Part shown: piece after piece, positions 35,556-47,483 of the stretch
Position numbering within the stretch: the stretch's first letter is position 1
How the letters are laid out: each line of letters opens with the position of its first letter
NCBI GenBank assembly: GCA_003254905.1
Contig: QANU01055992.1
Span: forward strand, 240,216 to 304,215
Length of the DNA: 64,000 nt
DNA from: Nissolia schottii
Taxonomy: Eukaryota > Streptophyta > Magnoliopsida > Fabales > Fabaceae
Direction: 5' to 3'
Notes under the pieces: model-generated
What the model saw: only the letters and a program-made list of their open reading frames with translations
Database searches by the model: none
What the model was told of the DNA's origin: nothing
Program-made: the position numbers and the translations under genes

Positions 35556-38162
35556 ATTGAAACTGGCCCCCCGAAAGTTAGAATAGAATTTAGGAGTTGC
35601 AGAGAATAGAGACCTTTCGGATTGTATAAAGAGAAATCATTGCTTTTTTCTCTCTTCTTTTTTCTGTAGCCTCTAGGGGAGAATTAATTAATTGAGAATT
35701 GTGTGCATGGGCTTTGTTTTGTGCAAGGTCCCCAAACCTGGTACAAATTAATAACAAGCAACTTGTTCATGACTTTTGTTTACATGTTCATGATTATTTA
35801 ACAATAATTTTTTATTTTTTTTTATATATACTTTGAAACACTAGTACTAGGGGAGCGAACAGAAAGAGGGAAGGAAATGAGACAAACAGAAATCAAACTC
35901 TTGACCCAAATCTCATTGACCCCCTTAATTACTTAGGATCTCTTGAGCTGCACCTCATGAGCGATTTAACAATATTTTTCACTAATATGCTTTTATCATT
36001 TTTGTCAAATTGAGGCTAATTATTGTGAGGGTTAAACAAAATAAATAAATAACGACACTTTGAATTAACGCGGATTCCTGAGTACTGCTGTTCGCAATTC
36101 AAGCCTTTAATTAATTGGTCATCAAAAGGGAAATGATTTTTGTTGAGACGAAGAAACGATCCAAAGTGTGATAATAATAAACCGAAGAATACGTGCAAAA
36201 GGGAGGCATCCGATGAAAGTATTCCGCGTTATCTAATCATGAACTTTATGAAAACAAGTAGTGATGCCATATGGGTGAGCAAACACAAGCATCACCTCAA
36301 GGATGTTAGTGCCATAGGTTTTTGGCGCATCAGCATATGGATTTGATCCGAATCCTTCTTTCAATGGGGGAGAACTCACTACGCCATTCATTAAATTCTT
36401 CCTTTCACGTTAAAATAGAAAAAGCGAAGAAAAAGTGATTTTTTTTTAAATGGTAGTTAAGATATATGTAAAAAAATCATCGAGTACATATGGTTAAGGA
36501 AGGAATAAAAAATTGGGTTCTATATCACTTTCCTCCTGTGGACATTACTATTCTTCTCACATTCTTCCCACTAATAAAAATATAAGTGAAGCAAATGCCA
36601 AATGTTGTTTTCTATTTTTTGGCTTAATAAATCGAAAATAAGTATCTAAATTCACTCAATTCAAGTTCGGTTGGAGCCAGATTGGCTCATTATAAAGGTA
36701 AAAACTCCCTCATCATTACATTTTTTTTTACACAAAAATCATACCTAGATTTTTCTTAGAGAAAAAGTGGCTAACTATCTTGTTGTAAATTTTGTTTGCA
36801 TTCATAGCATAATAGTTACTCACCCTCTCAACAGGTGGGATTTTTGAGAATCGAACTTTTGTCCTCATTCTTACGAGGGACCAAGCTGCTTACCGCTTGT
36901 CCAACTGCTTGTTGTGGCGAATTCTAGCTTGCACCATGTAATTTATGGTGAATGAATAGCACCATGTTAAAATAAGTTGGTCCACGGTGTACTTCAAAGA
37001 TGGTCACGTTTACCCCTTCCACCTCCATCATCTTTGCCTCCTTTCTTTACCTTTCTGTCACACCTCCTCCTTCCTCACCGTGGGTGGCCACTTGCCGCCG
37101 CCACCCCACCTCTCACCACCCTTTTGGCTAGCTCCACCTCGACATGCCACAACTGCTCTGTGGCTCGATGCAAGAGTCCAGCACAGTCTTCGACTTCAAA
37201 TTCGCAATTGGGATGTCGTTGTTGTTACCAGCGAGAAAGTCTTCCATGAATGTTGACGGAAAGCTTCACATTAGCGGTGACCAATGTCACCTTCCACCGC
37301 TACCTGGCCTCCTACAAGGGCCACCACAACCAACTTGCTTCAATTCCATGTTTTCTCGTTACGCTACCTAATTTTCGAATTTGAATTGCTTATTTTTTTA
37401 ATCAACAATTTGTTGAAAACCCAAATTGATTGGTTTTGCGGCTCTTGTTTCAAGAGACTAGGAGGGCTTGTGCATTAGGTGGCCACTATTTCGTCTAAAT
37501 TGATCAGCATGCCTGTGATCCGTTCGATAAAATGTCCCCCACAAAGATCTCTTGATAGGAACAGCTGATATATTTGTATTCATTTCACTAGATTTTAGTT
37601 TCCACTGAGATCTACTCAATCATTTAGCTAGCTAGAAGTCACGACGACGATAGAGGGTGGCACTGGTAAGGGGATAGGGTAAGCATGAAATCTTGCAATT
37701 TTAAGAAGCCATGGAAGAGAAAATTTTGTTTGTCGAATTGGTAGAGTTAGTTTTCTGTTCAAATGAATGGAGGAAGGGATGGGATGAATGAGAATAAAAT
37801 TGAGTATAATTAGCCACACTTATGAAATATACATTTAACCACATTTATAAAATGCGACTAAATGCAGATGTTCCACCACAGACCACCAAATGCATCATTC
37901 TCTTGAAGTTACTTAGTGCAACGTAGAACTAGCCCTAAAAATGTATGTTATATAAAAGTCAATAGGTTAAACACGGTGCTCCTCTTATTATTCTCCCTAA
38001 TTGCCTAGCATTTAAAAGAAAGAAACCCTATTTGTGTTCCTCTCAAATTTTATGAGGGATAAAATAGTCTCTCATCACTTAAAAATTCAACATTAGTTTC
38101 TCACCTTAAAAATATGTATGTAATACGTTTATCCCTCGATTAACTTTTTGTTCTACATTTTA
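35556..38162. other. Intergenic DNA downstream of the NAC gene
   Basis: Presumed 3' UTR to about 35760, then AT-rich DNA. 36977-37370 is C-rich with overlapping frames that I could not match to any family; it may be an old retroposed fragment. No confident gene. Confidence 0.4.
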
Positions 38163-38167
38163 TATGT
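38163..38167 (+). other. Target-site duplication TATGT (left)
   Basis: TATGT at 38163-38167 equals TATGT at 44011-44015, directly outside the two LTRs of the copia element. Confidence 0.75.
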
Positions 38168-38394
38168 TATTAACATGATAAATGCAACATATTTTTTAAC
38201 TTAAATTTTAGCTCAGAGTAAAGATAGTTCACATTCTGTCATACATCTGCTAGTTAGTTATTCTTTCTATTATTTCTGTTATGTGGAGGTTAGGATAGCT
38301 ATCTCTAGTTTGGTTTGTCACAACGTTGTATAAATACCAAGTCTCAATGAAGAATGCTCACCTTTGATCTCATTACTTGCATTACAAGTCAATA
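38168..38394 (+). repeat. 5' LTR of the TA...TA copia element
   Basis: 227 bp, TATTAACATG...AAGTCAATA, with 'gttgtataaatacc' as TATA region. It differs from the 3' LTR at scattered positions, so insertion is not very recent. Confidence 0.8.
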
Positions 38395-38904
38395 TGGTAT
38401 CAGAAGAGAAACAATTTTGCACCCAAGCTTCTTGAAGCTTCTTTAATTTTTTTCTCTCTAGAATTTCGAGTTTCTTTCAAGATCTTCTGCGAGCAATTGC
38501 CACACCTCTTGCTTACACAATTGCAAATATGCAAGACCCCAATAATCCTTACAACCTTCACCCAAATGAATCACCCTCATTGGTGTTAGTTCCTATTCCT
38601 CTAACACAAATCAACTACAATTGTTGGTAGAGGAGTATGAAGATGGCATTACTTATTAAGAACAAGCTTGTCTTTGTCAGTGACTCAATTCTATTTTGGA
38701 AACGCTAAAACACAATGGTATTGGCATGGATTCACTGTTCTTTGTCACCATTGATAGCTCAGAGTGTTCTTTCGATTGAGAGCACACAAGCGTTGTAGAG
38801 TGAATTACAGGAGCGATTTTTGCAAGCTAATTAGTTTTGAGTCTCTGATCTGTAGGAAAATATTTTTTCTTGTAAACAAGGTGACCTTTTAGTTACATCT
38901 TATT

Positions 38905-39422
38905 TTATTATAATGAAAACCTTGCTTGATGAATTTGAAGTTTGCATGCTTGGACAAGTTTGTAGTCGTGTGTGTGTTTGCAATGCTTTGGTTCAAGTAA
39001 AGGATCAAAGAAATACACTCCGAGTAGCACGGTTCTTGAAAGGATTAAATGAGAAGTACACAACAGTAAGGTCTCAGATCATGCTCATCAATCCTCTACC
39101 AACACTAAATAGGGTTTTTGGTATAGTGATTCAACAAGAACGCCAATGCGGTGTTGAAACTCTTGATCACAGCAAAGCATTAATGAATTCTTCAGAAGAT
39201 AACAAGAAAAACATAAGCTCTCTCTCACAAGATAACAAGAGGAATTTTTCCTCAACTGCTGGCACTCCAGGTCCAAGATCAAGGGCTCATAAATATAACC
39301 TAAGGGCAAAGTGCACACACTATGGAATAATAGGGAATAATGTCGATGAGTGCTGCTGGAAGCATGGTTTTCCCCTAGCTATAAGTTCAGGAATTAATCG
39401 ACTACAAAGAGTGCACATATAG
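38905..39422 (+). pseudogene. Copia gag fragment
   Basis: One open stretch of about 169 codons. VARFLKGLNEKYTTVRSQIM is typical of the plant copia gag (UBN2/retrotran_gag family). The CCHC knuckle is damaged: CTHYGIIGNNVDECCWKHGF has Y for the second C and N for H. The first part of gag (38560-38905) is broken by stops. It cannot make a normal capsid protein. Confidence 0.75.
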
Positions 39423-39679
39423 CTCAAATAAATTCTAAAACTGTTGAGAATGATGATTCAAACTAGACACAAGTGCAACAAAGAAACTCAGATCAAGAAT
39501 CCATTTTTTTTCTTTCACAAAGGAGCAGTATAAAAGTCTCTTAGCATTACTACCAACAACTCAAGCCAATGTTGCATCTGCAGTGAATCATGCAGTCACC
39601 ATCCCAATTCAGAATTTTAATTTTGCATCATTTCCTAACTATATCACATGGATTTTAGATAGTGGTGTCACTGGCCATA

Positions 39680-39684
39680 TATGC
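39680..39684 (+). other. Target-site duplication TATGC (left) of the nested TRIM
   Basis: TATGC at 39680-39684 is repeated at 40619-40623, directly outside the small LTR element. Confidence 0.8.
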
Positions 39685-39996
39685 TGTTAAACATTTTGAA
39701 TAAACGGGGAAAGGGACACAACAAAGACTACAAAGAAAATACAAAGAATAGGAAATAACAGAATTGTATTATGAGAGTTGTGTGTTATCTGAGATGATTT
39801 ACAATAGAAGGTGAGCGTATTTATTGGCTGAAAACACAACAGCCAAAAACAAATCACAATCAAATCAAATCAAACATAATATATATTATTCTTAACACCC
39901 CACCTCAAACTAAAGCTCTGTGAGCTTTCAGCTTGTCACAAGCGAAGGTTGTTAAGGGAAAAAAAGAGCAGTGCCAAGGACTTGTCCGGAAAAAAT

Positions 39997-40170
39997 CGGG
40001 GACTGCACAGAGGCAGCAATAGGCAACATCGGAGACTGTACGGAGGTAACAACATCGGAGATTGCACGGAGGCAGCAATAGGCAACATACAGAGACTGCA
40101 CAGAGGCACCGTTAGGCAACATCGGAGACTGCGCAGAGGCAGTGATAGGCAACATACGGAGACTACGGAG
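39997..40170 (+). repeat. 33-bp tandem repeats inside the TRIM
   Basis: About six units beginning 'cggagactgcacggaggcag' start at 39997, 40030, 40056, 40090, 40123 and 40157, so most spacings are 33-34 bp and one is 26 bp. Confidence 0.8.
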
Positions 40171-40345
40171 GAGTCGCCACCGGCGACTTTGTCGGAGAAG
40201 ATGAGAGCTTGGAGAAGACGATGGAGAGGGCACTGCGGTCGAGGTGGAAGTCCGAGGTGAGGGACGCGGCGCGGCAGATGTCAAGGACGCGCTCGGGGTT
40301 CTTCTCGGAGGAGTCAGGGAAAGAATGGAGGAGTAGCAGCGGAGG
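40170..40345 (-). pseudogene. Possible captured host exon in the TRIM
   Basis: On the minus strand this GC-rich block reads FPDSSEKNPERVLDICRAAS and continues LTSDFHLDRSALSIVFSKLS before a stop. It is not retroelement-like and its codon use is far GC-richer than the surroundings, so it may be transduplicated host coding sequence. I cannot name the source gene. Confidence 0.4.
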
Positions 40346-40941
40346 TGGAGGTGGCAGATACGAGATTTCTCATGGAGGGTGCTATGGCTTTGATACCATG
40401 TTAAACATCTTGAATAAACGGGCAAAGGGACACAACAAAGACTACAAAGAAAATACAAAGAATAGGAAATAACAAAATTGTATTATCTGATAGTTGTGTG
40501 TTATCTGAGATGATTTACAATAGAAGGTGAGCCTATTTATAGGCTGAAAACACAACGGCCAAAAACAAATCGCAATCAAATCAAATCAAATCAAACATAA
40601 TGTATATTATTCTTAACATATGCAATAACTTGCAATTATTCACTTCGTATAGGTTGCACAAACCAATATTTGTTAATTTGTCTAATCGATAACAAGTAAC
40701 ATCAACACATAAAGGAACAATACATCTCTCTCCTACATTGATATTGTTTGATTGCTTGTATATACCAAATTTTAGCTTTAAATTGATACCTGTGAAAAAG
40801 TTAACATCTAGCATGAATTGATTGACATCATTCTCACATAAGGAATGCATCATTCAGGATTCCAGTGCCTTGAAGCATATCAGAAATGCTAAAGTTCTAG
40901 AAGGACTATACATTTTGCTATAAGAAATCAAGACACCACCT

Positions 40942-41754
40942 ATGATTGTAGAAAATATCCCTCATTGCATCAATTCTGCTATTAATTCCTGTAATAATGC
41001 AGTTAAGCATGAATGTTGGATAGATGCCATGAAAGCAGAGATTGAAACATTAAGGATCTTATTGGCTCTAGTAGTAGCAACGAAGTGGCACTTACAACAA
41101 TTAGATGTGGTAATGCATTTTTACATGGCACACCACAAGAGGAAGTCTATATGTCTCTCCCTCAAGGATTTTAAAACAAACAAGCCAAATCAAGTATGCT
41201 TGCTACAAAAGAGTCTATATTGCTTAAAACAAGCTACTAGAAAGTGGAATTCAACACTCATAACAACCTTACTTTCTCAGAATTATCACCAATGTGTCTC
41301 AGGTCCTAGACTCTTCACTAAACAACAAGGAACATCTTTAACAACAATATTAATATATGTGGATGATGTGGTCTTAACTGACAATGACATGATAGAAATC
41401 ACCACAGTTAAGACATTTCTCCACCACAAATTTAGGATAAAAGACATTGGTGATCTCAAGTTTTTCCTAGGACTAGAACTAGCAAGATCAGAAAAGGGAA
41501 TTTCTATTTCTTAGAGGAAGTTCGCAATGCAACTACTACAATATTCTGGGTTACTAGTTACAAAACCATCAACCACACCAATGGATGCCAAAGCAAAGTT
41601 CTCTAAGAAAGTAGGCACACCAATAGAAAACATTAAATCCTATAGAAGGCTAATAGGAAGACTTCTCTTTCTTACCACTACAAGATCCGAAATTACATTT
41701 GCAGTGCACCAACAGAGCCAATTCCTATCACATTCCATAAATATTCAACAATAA
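40942..41754 (+). pseudogene. Copia reverse transcriptase fragment
   Basis: The frame contains WIDAMKAEIETL, LQQLDVVMHFYMAHHKR, QKSLYCLKQATRKWN and the catalytic YVDDVVLTDND, then LKFFLGLELARSEKG. After one stop it continues TPMDAKAKFSKK and RRLIGRLLFLT. Part of the palm between 'WIDAM' and 'LQQLDV' is deleted. No active enzyme is possible. Confidence 0.8.
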
Positions 41755-41787
41755 GCTGCAATGAAGATCTTACAATTGTTGAAAGCT

Positions 41788-43255
41788 TATTTTTCACTCT
41801 CGATATTTTATATATCCTACTTTACAGCTTTCACATTCTCAAGGGATTCAATTGCAGTATAGTCGAGTATAGTTGTATCCACAGGGAGTTGAATAAAGTC
41901 ATTCTTGAGTTTGTTAATTAAAAAATGGAGTGAATGATTTGTAAATTGATTTTTATCATAAATAAACAACGTAAAAGATAAATGGGCAACAAATCAGATG
42001 TAGATCAGGGAGCTTGTTGGGAATTGACTCATATTACAGTTGCTTATATTCAGGTACTCAATGCATATGAATTATCATTTCTTTGACTTCTCGCTACCAG
42101 TTCTTATCTTAATCATCTCTTTCAAGCATGAAAAGATTACTTGGTTCCCTTTATTATTCTTTCAATTTCTTGCACAAACTAACAAAATAAACCAACATTA
42201 TTTCAGATGTTAAAATGACCAATAGCCCTAATTCTATCTCTAGCAATTAGGCTTTATCATATGAGTTGATTTTATTCCAACCTTAGTGATGCAATTTTCA
42301 CTCGCAACAATCCAACTTATATTCAAGCTTAGGTTAGCTTAATTAAAAATTGATTTGATTACAACTTAATAAGGTAGTTTTCACTCACAATGATCAAGTT
42401 ACAAAACAACATTTAGATAGCTAGACTAGAGTAAGCTTTAAGCGTAAAACCAATTCATGTAAATCAGAGAAATTGATAGATTTATTCATGCAAAAGTCAT
42501 ATGGATACAATCAAGCTATAACATTTATCAAAATCCCAACAACAAGAGGATTATAAACCCATCTTACAAGAGGAAATCAAAGAGGCAAGGTGATGGACAC
42601 TCACCATGACACGTTATCACGCCGTCATGACAAGGACCGTCACGCTTCCTTGACTACTCTTGGCTCCTTCTCTAACCACCTCTTTGTTGCTAAACTACAC
42701 TATATTTCGTGCTCTAAGTGTTAGGACTTCAGTGGAAGAGTGAATGCTTAATGCTGAATGTAGGGCCCTATTTATAGGGAAAATCTTCGAGGGCCGCTGA
42801 GCGGCACAACTTTCTTCACCATGAAGTTTTGTCCATTCTAAAAGGTGGCTCTGACATTATCCTGTCAGAGCCGCTAAGCGGCTGGCAGAGCGCTGAGCGG
42901 TGTCAGTGTGGCGGCAGGGCTGCAGGGTGGCTTGCAGAGGTTGCTTTAGACTCAAGTAACTTCACTTTGAAGTAATGGACCGTTGAGCGGCTCAGGGGAC
43001 TGTTGAGCGGTCTGATGCTCATCTGGCTCTTCAATGCTTTGTTGCTTCTCCTTTCCTTTGTTCCCTGCTTCTTAGTTCTATGAGATTTTTTTCTTTCAAA
43101 TTCATCCTTTTATACTATTTGTCTATCTTTTAACTTATGCGAAAAAATTTACAAATGTGGGGGAATTGGTTAGAAAACTTAGAGAAAATAAAGCAAATAG
43201 GTATCATTTTAACCTATGAAAATACTAAAATACGATACTTAACAACAATACATCA
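41788..43255. mobile_element. 1.5-kb insertion in copia pol, unclassified
   Basis: The copia frame breaks after LQLLKA (about 41787) and resumes with APEQGLFYL at about 43257, so the intervening DNA is an insertion. It is non-coding. It contains 'tatccacagggagttg', a phrase found in plant LTR-element leaders, and repeated 'gctgagcgg' blocks at 42790-43010. Ends and target duplication were not resolved. Confidence 0.55.
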
Positions 43256-43299
43256 AGCAAGCACCCGAACAAGGTCTATTCTATCTTGTAGAATCTGAT

Positions 43300-43791
43300 A
43301 TGAAACTAATAGCTTTCAGTGACTCAGATTGGGTAGGTTGTGCAGACACAAGAAAATCAATTACTAGATATTGTGTGTTCCTTGGAGGTGTATTGATCTC
43401 ACGAAAATCAAAGAAAGAGAACATTATTGCTAGATCCTCAATAGAGTCCGAGTACATGGCATTAGCATCTACTGTATCAAAAATCCAATGGTTGCAGTAC
43501 CTGCTTAAGGACTTACAAGCATCACCACCTCAGCTAATTTTCGTATACTGTGATAGTCAATCAACAATTTTCCTATCTAAGAACCCCTCATTCCATAAAA
43601 TGACAAAACACAAAGAGGTTGATTGTCAAATAAGAGAAACGATGAAGGAACATCTATTGCCAATACCAACAACACTGCAAATTACATATATATTCAGCAA
43701 AGCTTTGCATTATGGGCCTTTCTCAACCAATGTATCCAAGTTGGGACTTATTAACATACACTCTCCAACTGGTAGAGGGGTATTAACATAA
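43300..43791 (+). pseudogene. Copia RNase H domain, nearly intact
   Basis: An open frame of 163 codons begins LIAFSDSDWVGCADTRKSIT. It continues RKSKKENIIARSSIESEYMA and VYCDSQSTIFLSKNPSFHKM with HKEVDCQ, the usual acidic residues of copia RNase H (D, E, D). It is cut off from RT by the 41788-43255 insertion. Confidence 0.8.
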
Positions 43792-44010
43792 TAAATCCAA
43801 CATATTTGTTAGCTTATATTTTAGCTCAAAGTAAAGATAGTTCACATTCTGTTATACCTCTGCTAGTTAGTTATTCTTTCTGTTATTTTTATTATATAAA
43901 GGTTAGGACAGCTAGCTCTAGTTTGGTTTATCACAACCTTTTTATAAATACAAGTCTTAATGAAGAATACTCATCACCTTTGATCTAATTACTTGAATTA
44001 CAAGTCAATA
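43781..44010 (+). repeat. 3' LTR of the TA...TA copia element
   Basis: 230 bp, TATTAACATA...AAGTCAATA, right after the polypurine tract 'ggtagagggg', and followed by the TATGT duplication at 44011-44015. Confidence 0.8.
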
Positions 44011-44015
44011 TATGT

Positions 44016-45391
44016 ATAGAAATTCGCATTCAAAACTCCAAAATATATAAGAGACAAAGAACATGAATACAAGAGGTTTTTCAACTTGACAGAAATACAC
44101 ACATGGTTTGTTAAGTCACTAATTTTGTTAATTCCACCCTGAATCAAACAACAATGTTTTATATATACAACTTAATAAAGCAATACCTGGTTTTCTCATT
44201 TATACCACACTATCAAATTTAATAACACATCTATGGTTAAGTAAATCATTCTTGGTGAACTTTTTTTTCTCTTTTGCAAAGAATGGCGTTTAATATCAAA
44301 GTAGAGTTAGCAAAGCTAGCTCAGTGACTTAATGTCATATTGTCATGTATGCATTTTCGTCAAATCAAAGATTGACAAGTTAACTAAGGCACTAATGTGT
44401 CCCGCATTTTATATGGTGAAGGACAAATATTAAATTTTCAATTGGTAAAGAATTACTTTGTTTCCCATAAAATTGGAAAGGGATGAAAATGAAAGTTCTA
44501 TCAATTTGAAAAGCTAAATGTTTTTGTCAATCCCTACGAGACTACTCTATAATGTGTTTCTTGATGCATAGCACTGAAAAAAAAAATCCATGTGATAAGA
44601 ATATTTGAATTATATAACTTAGCATTGGTTGAGTAAGCAAAGTGAACAAGGAACAAAAAGGGACAAAATTGTGTTGGTTGAGTTGGGGAAGGGAACAAGG
44701 CACAAAAGACTATAATGGTTCTCTTTTGGGCTTAGATAACGCAACCACCCTACAGAATAAGATTCTTGTCAATAATGCCTAAGGTGGCTACGTTTAAGAA
44801 ATAGCTTTCTTTGAGACATAGACATTGAAACGAATAAAATACACTAAAAATCTTAGCATTATAAATCCATACTTAAACAAAACTATTTAGTGCTTGTTTG
44901 GTTATCTGTTCAAGAACCTCAAACGTACGTTTTGCAAACGAAAACAGAATACGTGCAGTTGTAATATTTTTGTTTGGCTTATACTTATGTTTGTTAATTT
45001 AAGATTCCCACCCCCAACTTACTTCTACTCAACTTAAATTTTTCATGCTTTTCAGTTTACTTTTTGAAACTGAAAAAAGGTTATTTACAATTTTAACCTA
45101 AAAAATACACACACTCTCTTATCCAACCTCATTCATCTCTCACCCACCCTTAATCATCATCTCTTTTTTGGTAATTTTATCTCAAAAGGTAGTTTTACTA
45201 TATCTCATCCAAACAAAAATAATTATCTTAAACTTACTTTTAAAATATTCAAACTAAACATAAATTAATTTTTTTAAACTTAATTCTTCTGAAAGCAATT
45301 CTTTAAACTTAATTCTCACACACACACATATATATATTAAACCAAACATGATTTAAGATACATGCATAACAAGAAATGGGAATATTACAAA
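44016..45391. other. AT-rich intergenic DNA
   Basis: Possible small DNA element between 'gtgcttgtttggtt' (44892) and 'aaccaaacatgattt' (about 45340), an inverted pair without a resolved target duplication. No gene. Confidence 0.35.
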
Positions 45392-46014
45392 TAGGCTAAG
45401 ATCAGGACATTCCGTCCGCTTCTTTCAAATTGAATCCCATTCCTCCAACGAGTGGTGCAATCGGGTACTATGCCTTATAAAAATGAAACAAAAATGTTAC
45501 ATGTACACCCAATTTTATACCCTTATACATACACCATTAATAATGCACAAATTTTATTTCCAGAATACATAAACATTACAAATTTATAGATGATATTCTC
45601 AATTATACTTAATTAAGTACACAAACATTACAATCATTAATACACAAACTTTATGTATATAAGTATAGGGTGTATGTATGGTGTATATTTTTTTGTGTAC
45701 GTATAGCAGGACTCAAAACGAAATACTCCTCGGACAAGTTTATGTATGAGTTCTATAACAGTAAACCCTATACAATGATTCTTATATTTCAAATAATGGA
45801 AATGATTAAACAATGATTACAACAAAACCGCGTATAATCTCAATCATATTAGTAAAAGGTAAAGATACAAAACATGACCATCTCAAGCTTATTTCAAAAC
45901 ATCAGAGAATCCTCATTCATAAAGTAAAAACACTTTGGACATCGTGTTCAGACATGGGATTTAACAAGCGTGTGTGTGATCTCAATCAATATGAACATCA
46001 TGCGGAAAAAAAAA
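45392..46014 (+). repeat. Duplicated segment, copy 1, left of an N
   Basis: Base 46015 is N. 45392-46014 and 46016-46639 are the same sequence with roughly ten to fifteen substitutions and one T-run length change. Each copy includes one member of the dispersed repeat also found in NAC intron 2. Confidence 0.92.
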
Positions 46015-46015
46015 N

Positions 46016-46639
46016 TAGGCTAAGATCAGGACATTCCGTCCGCTTCTTTCAAATTGAATCCCATTCCTCCAACGAGTGGTGCAATCGTGTACTATGCCTT
46101 ATAAAAATGAAACAAAAATGTTACATGTACACCCAACTTTATGCCCTTATACATACACCATTAATAATGCACAAATTTTATTTCCAGAATACATAAACAT
46201 TACAAACTTATAGATGATATTCTCAATTATACTTAATTAAGTACACAAACATTACAGTCATTAATACACAAACTTTATGTATATAAGTATAGGGTATATG
46301 TATGGTGTATATTTTTTTTGTGTACGTGTAACAGGACTCAAAACGAAATACTCCTCGGACAAGTTTATGTATGAGTTCTATAACAGTAAAGCCTATACAA
46401 TGATTATTATATTTCAAATAATGGAAATGATTAAACAATGATTACAACAAAACCGCGTATAATCCCAATCATATTAGTAAAAGGTAAAGATACAAAACAT
46501 GACCATCTCAAGCTTATTTCAAAACATTAGAGAATCCTCATTCATAAAGTAAAAACACTTTGGACATCGTGTTCAGACATGGGATTTAACAAGCGTGTGT
46601 GTGATCTCAATCAATATGAACATCATGCGGAAAAAAAAA
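46016..46639 (+). repeat. Duplicated segment, copy 2, right of the N
   Basis: Second copy of 45392-46014. Copy 1 stops exactly at the N after an A-run, and copy 2 continues past the same A-run into unique sequence. This is the pattern of two overlapping contig ends placed side by side. Confidence 0.92.
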
Positions 46640-47483
46640 GGGAGAAAAGAGATATCTATATGTTTGACAGTAACCGAGAACTGCCGACAGAGGTTTCTTG
46701 CAGCAATGGTAGTAGAATATTTGTTGTTGTGATTTTTGAGCATCATCACTGCCTCAATGGTAAAATTCCACACGTCACTTATACGCAAAGTACTGCTACT
46801 GTAATGTGAGAGTTGCGGCGCATTAGGTGACTTTCCGGGCCGAATTTGTCAAAATGAAGCAGGCTTACACACTGGAACATATCTACCAAAGCTTATTTCC
46901 TATCCTTGTCAAGATTGGATGAACAGCATCAACATTGGAGGTGCACTGACAATGACGTGGAGATTTTTATTATTATTATTATTATTATTTATTTTTTTTT
47001 ACAAATACTCAATTTTGGTCCTTTACCAAAAGAACAGAAGTATTGAGACAAATAGTTCATTATCAAGACATAATAATTCCTTCGAATTGTCTCTAATCAT
47101 ACGAAATGTAGGATATTTTAATCACTGAACACGTAAAGCGAACATTTTTGTCTTCCCAAATTAAGGACCAAAATATCCCTATATATTAAATGGTGAAGAC
47201 CAAATCATCTTATTTAAATATTCAGAGAACTTAAAATAAAAGTTATTAGGATTGGTCTAATAATGAGAGACTTAAGTAATATGTACGAAGTTAGAGATTT
47301 AAACTTCACCGTCCTCATTTTACCAAATAAAAAGATGACTTAAAATAAACCTTTTAAGAGAGAGAATGTTTAGAGAGAGAAGGAGAAAGAAATAATCGGG
47401 GTGGGCAAGGGTGGAGCTATGGAGGTAATAGGGCAGGGCTGTAAAAGGGCAGGGTATACACATCAAGGATGGGCGAAATAAGG
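46640..47483. other. AT-rich intergenic DNA
   Basis: A (TAT)n run lies near 46965-46990. No gene or repeat recognised. Confidence 0.5.

Larger units (their letters stand above)
39685..40618 (-). mobile_element. TRIM-like LTR element, 934 bp
   Basis: LTRs at 39685-39897 (213 bp) and 40399-40618 (220 bp) both run TGTTAAACAT...TTCTTAACA in plus orientation. On the minus strand the PBS TGGTATCAAAGCC is at 40398-40386, adjacent to the right LTR, and the purine tract 'tttgaggtgggg' touches the left LTR. The element therefore reads right to left. A 5-bp TATGC duplication flanks it. The 500-bp internal region has no retroelement genes; it has a GC-rich coding-like part and tandem 33-bp repeats. Mobility would need proteins from another copia element. 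Confidence 0.85.
39600..40950 (+). pseudogene. Copia protease and pre-integrase remnants around a nested TRIM
   Basis: Left of the nested element the frame ends WILDSGVTGHICC, a protease active-site motif (DSG, normally followed by A). Right of it, from 40624, it resumes NNLQLFTSYRLHKPIFVNLS, then IHLSPTLILFDCLYIPNF and, near 40870, SALKHIRNAKVLEGLYIL, the GAG-pre-integrase region. The integrase HHCC/DDE core is missing, replaced by a jump to RT. Confidence 0.65.
38168..44010 (+). mobile_element. Ty1/copia element with TA...TA LTR ends, disabled and nested
   Basis: LTRs at 38168-38394 and 43781-44010 are clearly homologous. The 5' LTR runs straight into TGGTATCAG (38395), an initiator-tRNA-Met type PBS. 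The 3' LTR follows the purine tract 'ggtagagggg'. LTRs start TATTAACA and end TCAATA, so the termini are TA...TA, a known rare non-canonical copia form. The perfect 5-bp duplication TATGT confirms the boundaries. Internally it has gag, protease traces, RT and RNase H but no integrase core. It is interrupted by a TRIM-like element (39685-40618) and another insertion (about 41788-43255). Confidence 0.8.

Noticed and set aside
36977..37371. Overlapping Pro/His/Leu-rich frames, possible gene
   Set aside because: Three frames are open at once because the DNA is C-rich. No domain or splice structure; at best an old retroposed fragment.
39997..40170. CRISPR-like regular repeats of about 33 bp
   Set aside because: Units are directly adjacent without unique spacers, have internal mismatches and sit inside a plant TRIM. 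Ordinary tandem repeat.
38168..44010. Possible functional copia polyprotein from the open RNase H and gag frames
   Set aside because: Integrase core is missing, the gag knuckle is mutated, RT is partly deleted and two insertions interrupt it.
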